Numbered from the stretch's first letter, positions 1 through 11,666 are shown. The stretch is DNA of 64,000 bases from Fomitopsis serialis (GCF_022376445.1 NW_025955133.1:1-64000); one strand, 5' to 3'. Notes: generated by a model not told the origin, from the sequence alone. A program made the numbers and translations.

Positions 1-1261
1 CGCGATACCCGTTCTGCGCATCTTCGTGAGTGGCCCCCGCAAACTTCGCTTTTCGCGCCGTTCATCGCTTGCAGCCCGACAGCTTCGGCCGCGAGACAGC
101 TGCCGCTCAGGCGGTCGCGCAGCGCGTCGGGATGAAGCTCATCCAGGAGAAGAAAGCGGAGGTGCTGCGAGCGGCGTCGGCCGGCGAACACTCTGGCGAC
201 GCCTTGCGCAGCCGCGACCTCCTCACGTTGCTCATCAAGGCCAACATGAGCACGGATCCCGGAGGTCGCAGACTCTCTGACGATGACGTGCTGGCGCGTG
301 AGTACATCGCCCTATCGTTGAACCTGTCCGCTGACGATACGCGCAGAGGTACCAACGTAGGTGAAAGCAGAGAACACGGATACGGAACTCACTGTCCGCC
401 TGCCAGATTCTTCATCGCTGGGCATGAGACCACGAGCTTTGGTACTGCATGGTGCTTGTGGGCGCTCGCTCGGGCGCAAGATGTCCAACAGAAGCTCCGC
501 GACGAACTCCTTGACGTTGAAACCGACAGGCCTACCATGGACGAACTTAACACTCTTCCATACCTCGAGGCGGTCGTGCGCGAGACCCTCCGTGTGCATG
601 CGCCCGTTCGTGCTACCGGAAGAACGGCTACGAAGGACGACATACTGCCCCTCAGTGAACCTGTGATCGACCAGAATGGACGGGTCCACGAATATATAGA
701 GTACAGTCGATTCTGCCGCTTCAAGAGCTCGAGACACTGCTGACAGCTCACTGCGATACAGGATCGATGAAGGTACGGATATCACGATCTCCATACTGGG
801 CATCAACATGTCCAAGGCTTTGTGGGGCGATGACGCTGCCGAGTTCAAGTGAGCTCCCAACTTCCACTTCCCTGCCAGTCGTGATGAGCCTAAGCACCTC
901 GACCAGGCCCGAGAGATGGGAAAAGCCACCGGAAGCAATCCAAGGTATCCCCGGCGTCTGGGGAAATATGTTGACGTTCTTTGGCGGTCCACATGCATGC
1001 ATTGGATATCGTTTCGCGCTCGCAGAGTGAGTTCGTGCGCTGATCTACTGAATTGCTCGGCGTCTGACAACTTTAATCACACCGTCCAGGATGAAAGCCC
1101 TACTCTTCGTCCTCGTGCGCGCGTTCGTCTTCGAGCTGGCTCTTCCGGTGGAGGATATCATCAAGAAGAACGCCATCGTGCAGCGCCCGTACGTACGGGA
1201 CAAGGTTGACCAGGGTAGCCAACTCCCTTTAGTTGTTAAGCCATACTATCAGCGTATGTAG
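1..1261 (+). CDS. cytochrome P450 monooxygenase, 3' part
   Basis: Heme-thiolate monooxygenase of the fungal microsomal type; the N-terminal half lies outside the window. About 309 residues are visible. Exons by splice site and phase: 2-25, 75-297, 347-356, 407-700, 762-848, 907-1026, 1090-1261. The 10-base exon 347-356 completes the run VPTF just before the I-helix oxygen-binding motif AGHETT. Next come the K-helix ExxR (ETLR), the PERW segment (PERWEKP) and the heme-ligand loop [17 protein letters not shown] with its cysteine thiolate. The C-terminal residues [10 protein letters not shown] also fit the class. All phases close and the stop is TAG at 1259-1261. Family members oxidise hydrophobic secondary metabolites or xenobiotics at the ER; the substrate cannot be read here. 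The subfamily is not assigned. Confidence 0.93.
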
Positions 1262-2037
1262 CTGTCTGCCTGTTGATCTCATTTACTCTGGTTGCTGTGA
1301 TGTTCTCCAGCGCTGGTGCGTCGTGCGACTCTGCGACTCTGAACAGGACGTCATGTGCATTGACTCACGCTGAGAGCCCTTTCCGAGATTTTTGTTCAAG
1401 GTCCCCTGACGTCATGCGCGGAATTGGAGGTATATTCCGAGAAGAGTGCGCATCACTGTACCACCGTCACTGCAACCCCATCCAGGCCGTGCAAATTTTC
1501 TGTTCATTTTAGGTGTATAGCCACAAATCCACTGCGGCGCCCCGGCATAAACAATCACCTTCTACTTGCCCATGAATACATGGAGACTCAAGATCTCAAG
1601 ATCTCAAGACAAGCTCGGATGCATGACGACGATACTCCGGCCCGGCCTCGAATTATGGTAGGCGCACGGCTCTCACTCAATACTCAACCAGCGACGGTAA
1701 AGTCTTGCCCGTTTGATGATCGTTGAAATGTGTCAACCTCCGGAAACAACGTTTCTGCCGCTTTCGTTCGCAGTTGCCATAAATGACTGCGGCGGGGGCG
1801 GGGATGCGCCCCGGGCCGCTTCTCCCGTGCAAGCCGATTGGCTGGAGGCGCTCCGACGCCCCTGTTTGGGCTAAACGTCGGCGTGGCTCTAGCCCTTGGG
1901 CCGAAGAAATAGGGTATGAGACATACAACGCCCTTGACGGGGTGAGTCTAGAGCGTCCGTGGCTGCGAGGTCATTTTCGAGGGGTCGCCCTCAGACTTTG
2001 AGGCGCACTCGGTCGGGTACCCTCGTTTTTGTCTCGG
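1262..2037. other. intergenic region, no gene seen
   Basis: Short ORFs in several frames show no domain and no splice logic. The right end must hold the promoter of the next gene, which has a TATA box. Confidence 0.6.
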
Positions 2038-2045
2038 TATAAAAG
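2038..2045 (+). promoter_or_regulatory. TATA box of the DPBB gene
   Basis: TATAAAAG stands 143 bases upstream of the ATG at 2188, leaving a plausible 5' UTR of roughly 110-120 bases. Confidence 0.6.
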
Positions 2046-2187
2046 ACCCTCATGCAACGACTCTTTGTGTCCTAACGAGTTCACTCGCACCGTTCCATCG
2101 ACCTCGAAGCTGAACCTGCCGGTCCCTTCGCATCCTCGCGACGTCATTCCTTCGAATCCATCGGTCTTTCTGACATTCTGCACAATA

Positions 2188-2769
2188 ATGTCTCGCTTCG
2201 CTACCATCGTTCTTGCGCTCTGCGCACTCTTCGCGTTCGTCGCCGCCTCGCCCGTGATCACGAACAGCACCACCCTTGAAGCGCGCACCACCCACACCGG
2301 CAGGGTAAGTCCCAGCATCTGTCTCAGCCGCGAGAATGTGCAGTACTCACTATTCTGCAGGGCACCTACTACGAAGTCGGCCTGGGTTCTTGCGGGTACA
2401 CCGACTCGGACAGCGACTACATCGTTGCGATCTCACAAAGCATATACAACAGTGGTAACTGCAACCAGGTGCGTCTCGCTTCGTCGATGTGGTCGGATTC
2501 ACGGTCCTGAGACATGTGTCTGTCAGTACATGCGCATCGAGAACACTGCAACCGGCGTCGTCGCGTACGGCCAAACCCGCGACAAGTGCATGGGCTGCGA
2601 CTCGGAGGCCATCGGTACGTCCAAGTCCCTGAGTATACGTCGCGTCTTGTGTCTAACCCTGGCCCACGCAGACTTGAGCCCTTCGCTGTTCCAGGCGCTC
2701 GGTGCCTCTCTCGACGAAGGCACCATCACCGTTTCCTGGAACTTTATGCCCTCGGACTTCAGCCCGTGA
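2188..2769 (+). CDS. small secreted DPBB (barwin/RlpA-like) protein
   Basis: A 136-residue secreted protein in four exons: 2188-2304, 2361-2468, 2527-2614, 2672-2769. Total 411 nt, in phase throughout. Residues 1-21 form a signal peptide (MSRFATIVLALCALFAFVAAS). The mature part is a single double-psi beta-barrel: GTYYEVGLGSCGYTDSDSDY, a cysteine at GNCNQ, the paired cysteines of DKCMGC, then the aspartate of IDLSPSLFQAL and the C-terminal strand ITVSWNF. The order and the four mature cysteines match fungal DPBB proteins related to the N-terminal domain of expansins and to barwin. Such proteins act outside the cell, on walls or plant polysaccharides, and mostly lack proven catalysis. No carbohydrate-binding domain is fused. 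Confidence 0.9.
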   Translation: MSRFATIVLALCALFAFVAASPVITNSTTLEARTTHTGRVSPSICLSRENVQYSLFCRAPTTKSAWVLAGTPTRTATTSLRSHKAYTTVVTATRCVSLRRCGRIHGPETCVCQYMRIENTATGVVAYGQTRDKCMGCDSEAIGTSKSLSIRRVLCLTLAHADLSPSLFQALGASLDEGTITVSWNFMPSDFSP

Positions 2770-3582
2770 GCAGCGTCGAAACCCCAGACGCACCAACCTA
2801 GACTATCGTTGGTATCACACGTACCTTCGCCTAATGGACTTACATGAATCGGTCGCTTCCCTGGTGGAAGTGTAACACTGCAGAGACGGATGACATCGTA
2901 CCCTTATCTGTAGCATAGAAGAATCGAACTTGAATTGTAGCGCTTGCTTTTGGCACATCACCGTATAATGCATTCTTTGATGGCCCCTGCCAGACTGTAC
3001 GGACGGTACAGTACAAACTTGAAGAGACGCAAAGAACTCTCAATGATGACCGCCCCGGCCTGAGCCTATCGAATGTCGATATCACATACTCAACAGCCTG
3101 TACCAGCTTGTGACTGGTACATTTTCGTTTCAGTGAAGCTGAAGTACTGGCACCAGTGGCAGGCGGTGCTTGGAGTCGGCGTTGACTTTGTCTCCGGCCC
3201 GGGATCCGACTCGAGTGGCGCACGCGGCTACGTGACCGCCGGCGCCAGTAAAAAGAACTTAACTAGCTTCACTACTTACTGCATCTCTCTTTCTACCGGT
3301 TCAACGGCTCCAACTCATACTGCGGTATGACTTTGGATAGGCTGTGACTTTTGACAAGAGAAGTATAGTACTCAGGCTGGCAGATGGCCCGCTAAGTGCT
3401 GGCACCGCCCAGCCACTGGCAACGCCACCATCAATTCGAGGTTGACATATTGTGAGTTGACCCTCGTATTGAATGCATACCAACCCAAGATTCGCAAGCG
3501 TTGTGTAGTACTTACAATCAGATATCAAGAAAGCGCCTGCATACTCGTACAAATTGCTAGCAGTGGTATCAAACGCCCCGTC
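2770..3582. other. intergenic region, no gene seen
   Basis: Holds the 3' ends of two convergent genes. ORFs around 3073-3330 (+) and 2840-3223 (-) have no recognisable motif and no paired splice sites. Confidence 0.5.
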
Positions 3583-5741
3583 CTAAGCTCTCTGCTTCAA
3601 GTTCGCATCCCTCAGCCCCTGGGCGATAAGAGAGTAACACACGTGGCGGTCGAGGACTTCATCAGTCCACTCCTCGTCTGAGCCCCACAATTGTTTGAAC
3701 TTATCCACTTGGCCAGGGTAGCTTGTCTGGAGAATTTCGTAGACAGCGCGCCACGAGGCGTCGAGAGCGCCAACGACCCAACTGCGACACATCTGCTGTC
3801 AGTGCTCTGTTGCACAGTAAAAACACTGACTCTACTCACGCGTGCCGAGGACTCAAAGCCTCGCCAGCGAAATGGAGGCGTCCAACGGCAGCTGGCTGCG
3901 TCATGTTTGTGTACGTATAGGAGAATTGACCAGGACCGAAGTAACCGAATGCACCTGCGAAATCATGGATCAGCAAGGATTCAAAGTCATGGCATGATTC
4001 GCCGGAGAACAACCCACCCATGTAATCCGGCTGAGCTGCCCAACTCCATTGGTAACTGTCCACCCACTGGCTTTCCAAGAACTTATGGCCGTCAGCCTGC
4101 CGGAACCCGTGAACGGCCACAAGGTCCCGCAATACGATGTCCTTCACTTCTTCCTTCGAGCTATCTCCGAACAGAGCGGTCCAACTGTTCGCGTCCTCCG
4201 TCCAACAGTAGCTGACGATGAGGACGGTGGACTTCTCGCCCCCGTTCTCGCCATAGGAGGGATAGACAACGGTGCGCACCATGCGATCGTTCGAGGATTG
4301 CCCTCCAACGATGGCCCCGTATGGATAATCCGGTTGCTGGTACTTCGCCATCACAGTGGCGTCGGTCCACCAAGAGGTCTTGAACTTGACACCGATCTTA
4401 ATGGCAGGCCCATAGCGCAGCGTGCGGATGGCAGTGCTTTGAGCCGATGTGAGCGATGCCCGGCTGAGGTCCATGGTTCGGAGGCACGGAAGAGTGACGG
4501 TGCTGATGACGTGCCCATACGACCGTGGTTCGACCAGGGGATCGGCGAAGGTCAACTCAACCTTCGCTTGGTCCCAGTCCTGCTGCGCTGAAGGGTCAAA
4601 GTCCTTCAGGGCAATGGCGGTCACTCGGCAATTCTGGACAGGCGCCTGCGTCAGCAAACCCGCCATTTTCTCTGCGATGACTTGTGAACCGCCACTGGTC
4701 ATAAATGGTTCAGCGCTGAGGGGCACGACGGGAGCGAAGCACTCACTCGACACACCACCATTCAACCGGCGTCTCCTGGGGAAAGGCGAATGCCAGACTA
4801 TCCAGGACGTCCTCCGACAGTGCTCGATCGTACGCTGCACTCGAGTTGTCGAACGTCTCGATCCAGTCAACCACAGGTGTCGGGTACGGCATGAGTCCGA
4901 GTCCATCGAGCTCCTGTCGAATGTCGCTGCGATTGGCGGACATGTACGCGCGGGTCGAGTACTGATCGTAGTCCATCATGAGCCGCCAGCCCTTTTTGTC
5001 GTCCCTAGCGAAGTCTCTTTGACGAAGGGATCCACCGCATTGTCGAGTAGGGCGGACCAGCCGTGTTGCTCGAATTGCGAAGGAATGTCGATGTCCCAGG
5101 CGGCTGGGTCTTCAGTCGATGAGCTTCGCTTCATCAGCACACCGTTATACATGAGCGTGGTGTTCGGACTCTCAAATATATAGGGAATCTGCGATAGGCC
5201 GGCTTCCTGTGTGAGCTTGTCGAAGAGATGGAACGTTCGCTTCATCATCGGCGTGTCTGGGAAACGCATCGCGCCTACATCCTGGGTAAGTGAAGCACAA
5301 TGAGTCGATCGCACTCGGTCAGGACCTTAGAGAGTGCGTACGAAGTAGTCGTGTTCTTTCTCCGAGAACTTGTAGGTGTAAAGCCTGCCTCCAATGCGAT
5401 CGGAGGCTTCCAAGATGTCGTAATCAATCTCAAGAGATTCCAGCATCATCGCGGCGTACAGGCCTCCGACGCCGGCCGATGATGCCTACTTTGGCGGAGT
5501 CGGTGTCGCGAGGGCACGGTATCAAGACCGGCTGCCCGTGACGGCCAAGACGACCAAGGTCTCCGCCTTCATTGAGCGTCATCGATATAACGTCCGGAAA
5601 AGCGGGCGGGAGTTGCATAGGAACCCCTTGATACTTGGCTCGGAGTTCAGCGTGGTATTTGTGGATGATAGCTCTGCCATAGACGGAGAAAGGGTCAGTG
5701 TAGTTGACGTGACCAGCGCGAGTGGGGCGTTGAGATGCCAT
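3583..5741 (-). pseudogene. FAD-dependent amine oxidase (L-amino-acid oxidase type), two frameshifts
   Basis: Flavin amine oxidases oxidise amines or L-amino acids to imines with release of H2O2. Exons: 5342-5741, 4747-5281, 3840-4694, 3583-3781, separated by introns of 60, 52 and 58 bases. Visible motifs are the dinucleotide-binding start KVGIIG followed one frame away by GVGGLYAAMMLES, ILEASDRIGGRL, DVGAMRFP, the joined WWCVDGGSQVIA, the C-terminal FAGEALS, and AWVVGALDASWRAV. Two breaks in frame are clear. One lies inside the FAD glycine motif near 5473-5478 (two bases short). The other is near 5004-5010 (one base short) before KKGWRLMMDYD. The remaining frame, about 280 codons in exon 3, is open. 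It is either a recent pseudogene or an assembly-error victim. A start at 5780 is possible, but a TATA box at 5797-5804 favours 5741. Confidence 0.85.
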
Positions 5742-5796
5742 GCTGTGGACTGCGGATGCTGTGCTGAGCTGTGTCAACATTAGACAGTACGACCTG

Positions 5797-5804
5797 TATT
5801 TATA
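5797..5804 (-). promoter_or_regulatory. TATA box of the amine oxidase locus
   Basis: TATAAATA on the minus strand, about 56 bases upstream of the ATG at 5741. That spacing puts the likely transcription start between the two candidate start codons. Confidence 0.55.
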
Positions 5805-6806
5805 TGAACCACGGAGCCCTCATCGCGCGGTCATTGGGCAATGATGCTATGTTCCGTCCCAGGCGCGCGGAACATCCGGTGACACAACCAATATCGGCGC
5901 AGAGCAAGTACATGGCGCAGTGGTGTTGAGAAACTTGGACGTTGACAGTGGTATAGAAGGGGTGGCTGAATTGAGAACCACAACTATGGGCTGTCGTGAC
6001 CTTCGCACGGGATTCACAAGGAAGGGAAATGATGGGTGGTGTCTCAATTGTGAGGGATCCTCTATCGATGTGCCTTACGGACTGCTGCGTCCAAGACATG
6101 GAAGGAACGATTCAGTGTGGCTCGAAAAATGCGGAACGAACGTGTTCTCACCTTCGCCGACGGGAAGGTCGAAGAACCGGTGTCTTGCATCCAAAAATGT
6201 CCTCGACGTGTCAATCCGGAAGAACCTAAGGAACCTTATCCTTACTCCACTGTGAAGTACTACTACCTGGAACGATAGTCGTTCTGACATGCCGCCGGTG
6301 CATCTGACTTCTTGAACCCGAACCTTCCGTCAGTTTTCTGGAAAAACGAGGCGAACAGTGTTGTTTAAACTTAGGTACATCCAGGGACAACGGCGTCATG
6401 AGCCATAAACCAAAACAGGCATCTGCCGGGGGGGGTCGTCATCAGGCCACTGACTGTCTCGATTTACTGAGAGAGCTCACTCACTTTGTACATACAGGCT
6501 ACAAACGTCCCCGCGATATCCACGTCGCCAGGCCTAGTCCATGACAGGCTTCTCGGTTGCATCACTGGGTATCTAAGGGCTAGCCCCGACTCGATATACA
6601 TCTAATGCCCAGCATGAGTGGGCCCTAATACTACAACAGCATCATTCAATGAGTGTCAATTCCAAGGAGCGTGAAGGGAACGGGCCGATTGTACAACAAA
6701 ACCTTTGGAGTGACATTAACAAACAAAATCGGCGAGGACACATCAACGCGGGCACTTACAAACAAAGCAAATTCTAAGAGTGGCCGATGGGGAAGGCGAC
6801 GGGGTG
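5805..6806. other. intergenic region, no gene seen
   Basis: Upstream of the amine oxidase and downstream of the GPCR gene. Nothing beyond chance ORFs; a run of eight G lies near 6430. Confidence 0.55.
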
Positions 6807-8452
6807 TTAATTGCGAATCATTGGGGTCTGAGAGTCCGCGGAGCTGACGGTCGAGATACTCGCTATGGAATCCGAACGCTGGAGGCTGACAGCTGGGCTA
6901 TGTACTGTGACTGTCCACGGGACGACCACCGGGCTGGGAAGGGCCCTCATCCCGGGCGTGGACGGGTCCTCTGGGATCGGAGGCAGGCTCTTCTCGGCAA
7001 TCTCCTTCGCCTTGGGCTCCGGCTGTGACATCACGAAGGGCGAGATACCGCAAGCCTCAGGGGAATCGTGGTTGATGCATTTCCGGGGCATGAACATCGG
7101 GAGGCAGGCCGTGTTCGGGATGAGGTGGCGGGTGCACAAGACGAGGATGACGTTCACCAGACCTGGGCGAGGATCCGATGAGCGTCGGGACGCCAGCGAA
7201 GACATCGACATGTCAGCGTCATGGAGGAGTCGACTCACCCTGAAGGTTGAAGATGAAATCTGCCAATACTGTCGCCCAGAAGGGCACTTCGTGGCCGCCA
7301 AAGGAGATAAAGCGTGCTATGGTTACCGGGAGGAGGCACACAGTGTACGCAACCTACCGCACAGAGAACTCTATCAGGGTCTCATCATGCAAATTCATAC
7401 TGAGCGCGTACGGGATGCCTGATAAAACCGAGGTTCATTAACACCTTTTCGATACGGGTTTGGAAACGGAGATGCCTTACCAGACCATCCGCGCGGCGAC
7501 GCTCATCATCGCCGTATCGGTGAAATCGCGGGAGATGGCCAACAGCCAGCGTTCGCCTCGGGGCACGAACCGTAGGCACCATTTACCATCCATCTTCGTC
7601 AAGTTTCCCCGCACGCGAAGCACAATGACCGTATAGAGCACGATCGAACATGTTGCCGAGACGAATTCCTGTCAAAGAGTGAGCGTCTCAGTACCCGACA
7701 GATGCACGCAAGTAGGGGAACATACAAAGAAGTATTCTAAGAATGTCTGCTCCCCATAGTAGTTATGCGTGATCCAACACCTGCGTGATTTCAATATGGC
7801 ACATAACATGAGAAAGTTTGTCTCACCAATAACCTGACGGACCAAAGTACGGGCCTCTCGCGGTGGTTTGAATCGCAGTCACACCGATGACAGGGACGAA
7901 AATGACGAACGACCAGCCGCCAACCACCAAAGCCGTGCAAGTGGCATGGCTCATGTTTTTCCTCAAGAAAAGAAGCATGAAAACGTGCACCGACAGTGCA
8001 ACCGACCAAAATGCGGCCGCAACATTGCCGGCGTTCTTCAGCGCGCCCTGGACGCCGCAGAAACTCCCGCCCTCTACGGCGCCATCCATGATCCACTGGA
8101 TGTCCATCATGGACGCGATCGCCTGGAGGTAGTTCGCACAAAGAAGAGAGACAAAGATCGGGATGACGTGCGTATTGCGGTAACACGGTGGTCGCAGGGT
8201 CATGACCTGGAACAGACTATCAATCATGCTCCGCCGGTAAACGACACAAGGAGAAACCACTCACCACACACAACACGAACACTGCAATCCCGGACAGCGC
8301 ACCGGCAGCCACCAGGCTCTAGCGGGTGGGGCGAAGTCAGATCTGGCGAAGAAGCACACCGGACTGGAGCTCACCCGTATTCCCGCCGTCTCAGCAGCCC
8401 CGTAAATCACGGTCAAAGCGGAAGCATCGATGTCTGAAATCGGAGAAACCAT
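6807..8452 (-). CDS. fungal seven-helix G-protein-coupled receptor
   Basis: Predicted plasma-membrane receptor of 410 residues in eight exons: 8375-8452, 8265-8318, 7827-8206, 7726-7780, 7481-7668, 7412-7418, 7239-7353, 6807-7162. Total 1233 nt, every junction GT-AG and in phase. Helices are visible in order: TM1 SLVAAGALSGIAVFVLCV; TM2 around VIPIFVSLLCANYLQ; TM3 NVAAAFWSVALSVHVFMLLF; TM4 ALVVGGWSFVIFVPVIGV; an extracellular loop with CWITHNYYGEQ; TM5 FVSATCSIVLYTVIVLRV; TM6 MVWHPVAYTVCLLPVTIARF; TM7 VPFWATVLADFIFNLQGLVN. The tail is about 90 residues, Ser/Pro rich. The layout resembles basidiomycete receptors of the cAMP-receptor-like/Git3 broad class; the ligand is unknown. The 7-base exon supplies the HP of the conserved W-x-P kink in TM6. 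MLVRL... at 8470 is an alternative start. Confidence 0.88.
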
Positions 8453-9796
8453 AGGAAGCCTAACCAGCACACGCCCTGCGTGAAAAACAGAACAAGACTG
8501 GCCGGAGCACGAGAAGTCCAGTCGTGAGCGGCGAACGGGAACAAAGGCTGGAAAGGATGGCGGACACGCTCGCTGTCATCACGGGTACTTACGAGGCACG
8601 GACCCTGGGTTCTTTGGGCATTCGCACATTCATCACAATCACACTGACTGTCAAGATATCAAACCCTGTGAGGATGACTGTCGCCATGGGCACCTCTATT
8701 AAGCAGGAGCTGTTAATTCGGCAAACAGATAAGAGGAAATGAGACACTTCGGAACCAATCCTGGACGAGAAGTTACGGTTCTTGTGCGGACTGGGAGGCG
8801 GGTAGCGCCCTTATTACCTATTGACAACTCGTAGCCCCGAAAAGGCCGTTCTTCCTCGTCCCAAAGACGTAGTCCAGTAGCCTTACTCCAGAAATGATGA
8901 AAAAGAGGCTGCGAACCATCAATCAGGAGCTCCTGATCCGCAATGAACAATGTGGGATCAACGCTTAGAGCAGATCTATAGTTTGCACTGGTAAGCCACG
9001 ACCTGATGAGGCGAGCATGTTACATCGAAATATAGCTGCTCACGGTTTATCGCATTCAATTTAACAGAAGGTTTACCGTTCTATCTGTCGACCATGCGCA
9101 TGAATGAGACGGAGTACATAGTTGAGGATTGAAAGGAAGGACGAACGGGTGAAGGAAGGTATGGGCGCTACTTAGCGCATGTCTGATCGGGTCACGCCCG
9201 TACGTACGAGCCTCGGTCACAGTCTCCCACGCTGTCACACGTACTTCTCTCTCGGCCACCTCCTCACGACGTAGTACGTAGTAATACAGGTCATCCATTG
9301 GCAAGGCACTGTCCATCCGATTTTCCATGCTCCCTCGTTAGAATTGCACTTACTCTGGTCAGCCGACATGAGTTACTGTCTGCTTGATTGTCTATAACAT
9401 CCACAAGGCTTGGTTTCGTTGGAATGATGCCAAGCAGGACGTCGCCTATACTCGAACGACTTCATGGAATCATAAATCATCAAGCATTGCACGAGCAAAG
9501 CTTTTGCCAGGTGGGTCTGTCTCCAGCTGTTCCATTTTTGAGTGATGCGAGCTTCACAAACGTGGAAGGGTCACTGCCCTGGTGACACCCAAGGTCTACG
9601 TCTCGCGCTGGTATACTACTCAGCGGGAAGCTGAGAAGAAACCGCGTTGAGATGTAGATCAAGAACGGAAATCTGACACGCTCCTTCTATCTCGGTCATT
9701 TTCATTTACTCTGCTAACGCGACATCATCTCTAGGGCACAGTCCCTATAGATCACTCTTGCAACCTTCATAGACCATGGGCCGCCGAACATCAAGG
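8453..9796. other. intergenic region, no supported gene
   Basis: A minus-strand ORF at about 9200-9328 (beginning MENRMDSALPMDDLYYYVLR, donor-like GTACGT after it) could be a lone first exon, and 8699-8950 (-) is open, but I could not connect them in phase or see any domain. Left unannotated. Confidence 0.45.
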
Positions 9797-10124
9797 CCCC
9801 CGAATATACCCTCAGGAGGCTAGGTCGGAATCCGGACACGACGCATCCTCTTCGGCCGTTGAGGGTTGGTCAGAATCCGGACAAACGAGGTTGCAGCATA
9901 GAAAATGCTACTCACAACGTCCGGACATGGCACGGCCAGGAATGGCGAGGCCGTCCGGACATGTGGCTAGGATCATGAACATGCGTGCCCTAGTCTTAGC
10001 TGTCCGAACAAAAGCCGTCTCCCTTGGGCGGGGAGGGTAGATCGATTCCAGGACATATCGGTTCCACCTGTCCGGACATGGACTGTCGCCGACCTAGCCT
10101 CCTGAGGGTATATATATTCGGGGG
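9797..10124. mobile_element. MITE-like element with ~32-bp terminal inverted repeats
   Basis: The left end 9797-9828 and right end 10089-10124 are inverted copies sharing CCCCCGAATATA and CCTCAGGAGGCTAGGTCGG; the right arm carries four extra bases (TATA) between these blocks. The 328-bp element has no coding capacity. Inside, the octamer TCCGGACA or a close variant recurs about six times in both arms. I could not fix a target-site duplication. Non-autonomous DNA transposon is the best reading; the superfamily is not assigned. Confidence 0.75.
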
Positions 10125-10414
10125 TCCTCCGATATCCCATCTTGCCCGCGAATGACTGAATGTTGGACTCGTGCTCTATATCCAAGAGTCATCTCTCAAA
10201 GCTGTTTCGACTCGTGCATTGGATTGGCTGACTGTCGCGCCAAGTTTAGGTCCAGACGGACTTGCGCCATCACTTGTCAGCCTTCCGTGAGTCCTCGGCG
10301 AACGCGCGCAGGTGCGTAGTTCTCTCACACAGCTAGCGACCTTGTCCTCGGTCTCGCCTTCCGTCTTCGTTGCTTTCATTTCCTGCTCTCTCCGCCGCTA
10401 TCGCACTGCCCGAG

Positions 10415-10894
10415 ATGCCCGCCAACACCACCGCAACTCCCAAGACCGTCCTCCACGCGATCCACAACCTGCCCAAGAGGGTCAAGAGCAGCGGGCAACT
10501 CCGCTCCCGGAGCGTCCGTCGCGGAAAGGAGAACACCACATCCGCATCTCGCGCGCTCGCCGTCAGCCGCACGCACGCCGCCAACGTCATCATCGCCTCC
10601 GAATCGTTCGTGGCGACGCGGTGGGCGCCCAAGGACGGCAAGATCGTCATCAAAGTGTCCGTGCCGTGCATGGACGACATCTGGAAGTTCAAGGTCCCGG
10701 AGGGCGTCACGCTCGAGAGGCTGATCCGCCGCGTGGAGGCGAAGGTCGGGTTCCCCGTCGCGCTCTCGTACGCGGTGGGCTCGGCGGGCGACTGTGAGCG
10801 CGCGGTCCGCACGGAAGACGCATTCCGCTTTTGGGTGGATACGAGGATCCAGAAGGGAATCAATACGCCGCTCATAGCCCGTGTCCGGGTGTAG
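10415..10894 (+). CDS. small protein with PB1-like beta-grasp domain
   Basis: Single-exon ORF of 159 residues. Residues 1-55 are basic and Ser/Thr/Arg rich (KRVKSSGQLRSRSVRRGKEN), probably disordered. From about residue 75 a ubiquitin-like fold is suggested: KIVIKVSVPCMDDIWKFKVP, then a helix VTLERLIRRVEAKVGFPVAL, then an acidic/aromatic stretch EDAFRFWVDTRIQKG and a last strand PLIARVRV. This order resembles the PB1 interaction domain of signalling adaptors, without a clear OPCA motif. Start chosen at 10415 because the upstream in-frame ATG (10370) begins a hydrophobic stretch without clear purpose. The TATATATA inside the right arm of the neighbouring MITE lies about 300 bases upstream. The function is unknown and the domain call is tentative. 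Confidence 0.6.
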   Translation: MPANTTATPKTVLHAIHNLPKRVKSSGQLRSRSVRRGKENTTSASRALAVSRTHAANVIIASESFVATRWAPKDGKIVIKVSVPCMDDIWKFKVPEGVTLERLIRRVEAKVGFPVALSYAVGSAGDCERAVRTEDAFRFWVDTRIQKGINTPLIARVRV

Positions 10895-11666
10895 GACTGC
10901 CTGCCGCCCGCTTGCACTTGCCGTCTGTCAATCGGATTGCTGTCTTCGTTTGCTTGTTCGCAGTCTGCGTCTCGGCCCTATGTTCATCTGTCCGCACTGT
11001 CATAACCTAAACCTTGGTATATCTTCGGCTCTCGTCTTGCCGATTCGATGGCTTTCTTTCTCAATCTGTCATGTCGTAGCTATCGTGCTCAAGCCGTTGA
11101 GCCTGAACTCACCTGAGAACCGGCACTGTAATGTGTGAGTATCATCTCAAGTCTACATGTGCGTACGATCAGCACAGCCCCGAAGCTGCGTAAGTAGCTG
11201 AGTAATTAGACCAGTCGGCTTGTTGCATGGCCATTGAAAGTGCCTGAATATCCTTGGCACTGACAGTGTAATCTCCCTGTTCACATACAATCGGTTTATT
11301 ATCGGGTCGTCGTCATGGTGCGTAGAACCCTGCAGTACGTACATAGTAGGTTGAAGGGTTGCCAGTGGGACAATGACAGGAAGCGGGTGCTCATTTCCAG
11401 TACAGAGGACCAATCTCCCAATTTCCGCGCGCCTGATTAGTATGCCGACGCTACAGCGCGACATATCAAAAAGACTCCTCACTGTCATGCACGGGGTATG
11501 CAACGAAGGCGCAGGACGGGGGCGAAAACTACGTTTGAGCATGCAACGAGCTCCCCAGCCGCAACCTCACATCTCTGCTTGTGATGACGAGTTCCCGTAG
11601 CAGTGGTAAGTACACCGTATGAACAGGCTATATGCAATAACTCTAGTATCTTCGTGACACGTAATG
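10895..11666. other. intergenic region between convergent genes
   Basis: 3' regions of the PB1-like and flavocytochrome genes. No coding signal seen. Confidence 0.55.

Noticed and set aside
9056..9328. Minus-strand ORF starting MENRMDSALPMDD as a real first exon
   Set aside because: The donor is plausible but I found no in-phase downstream exon with recognisable sequence.
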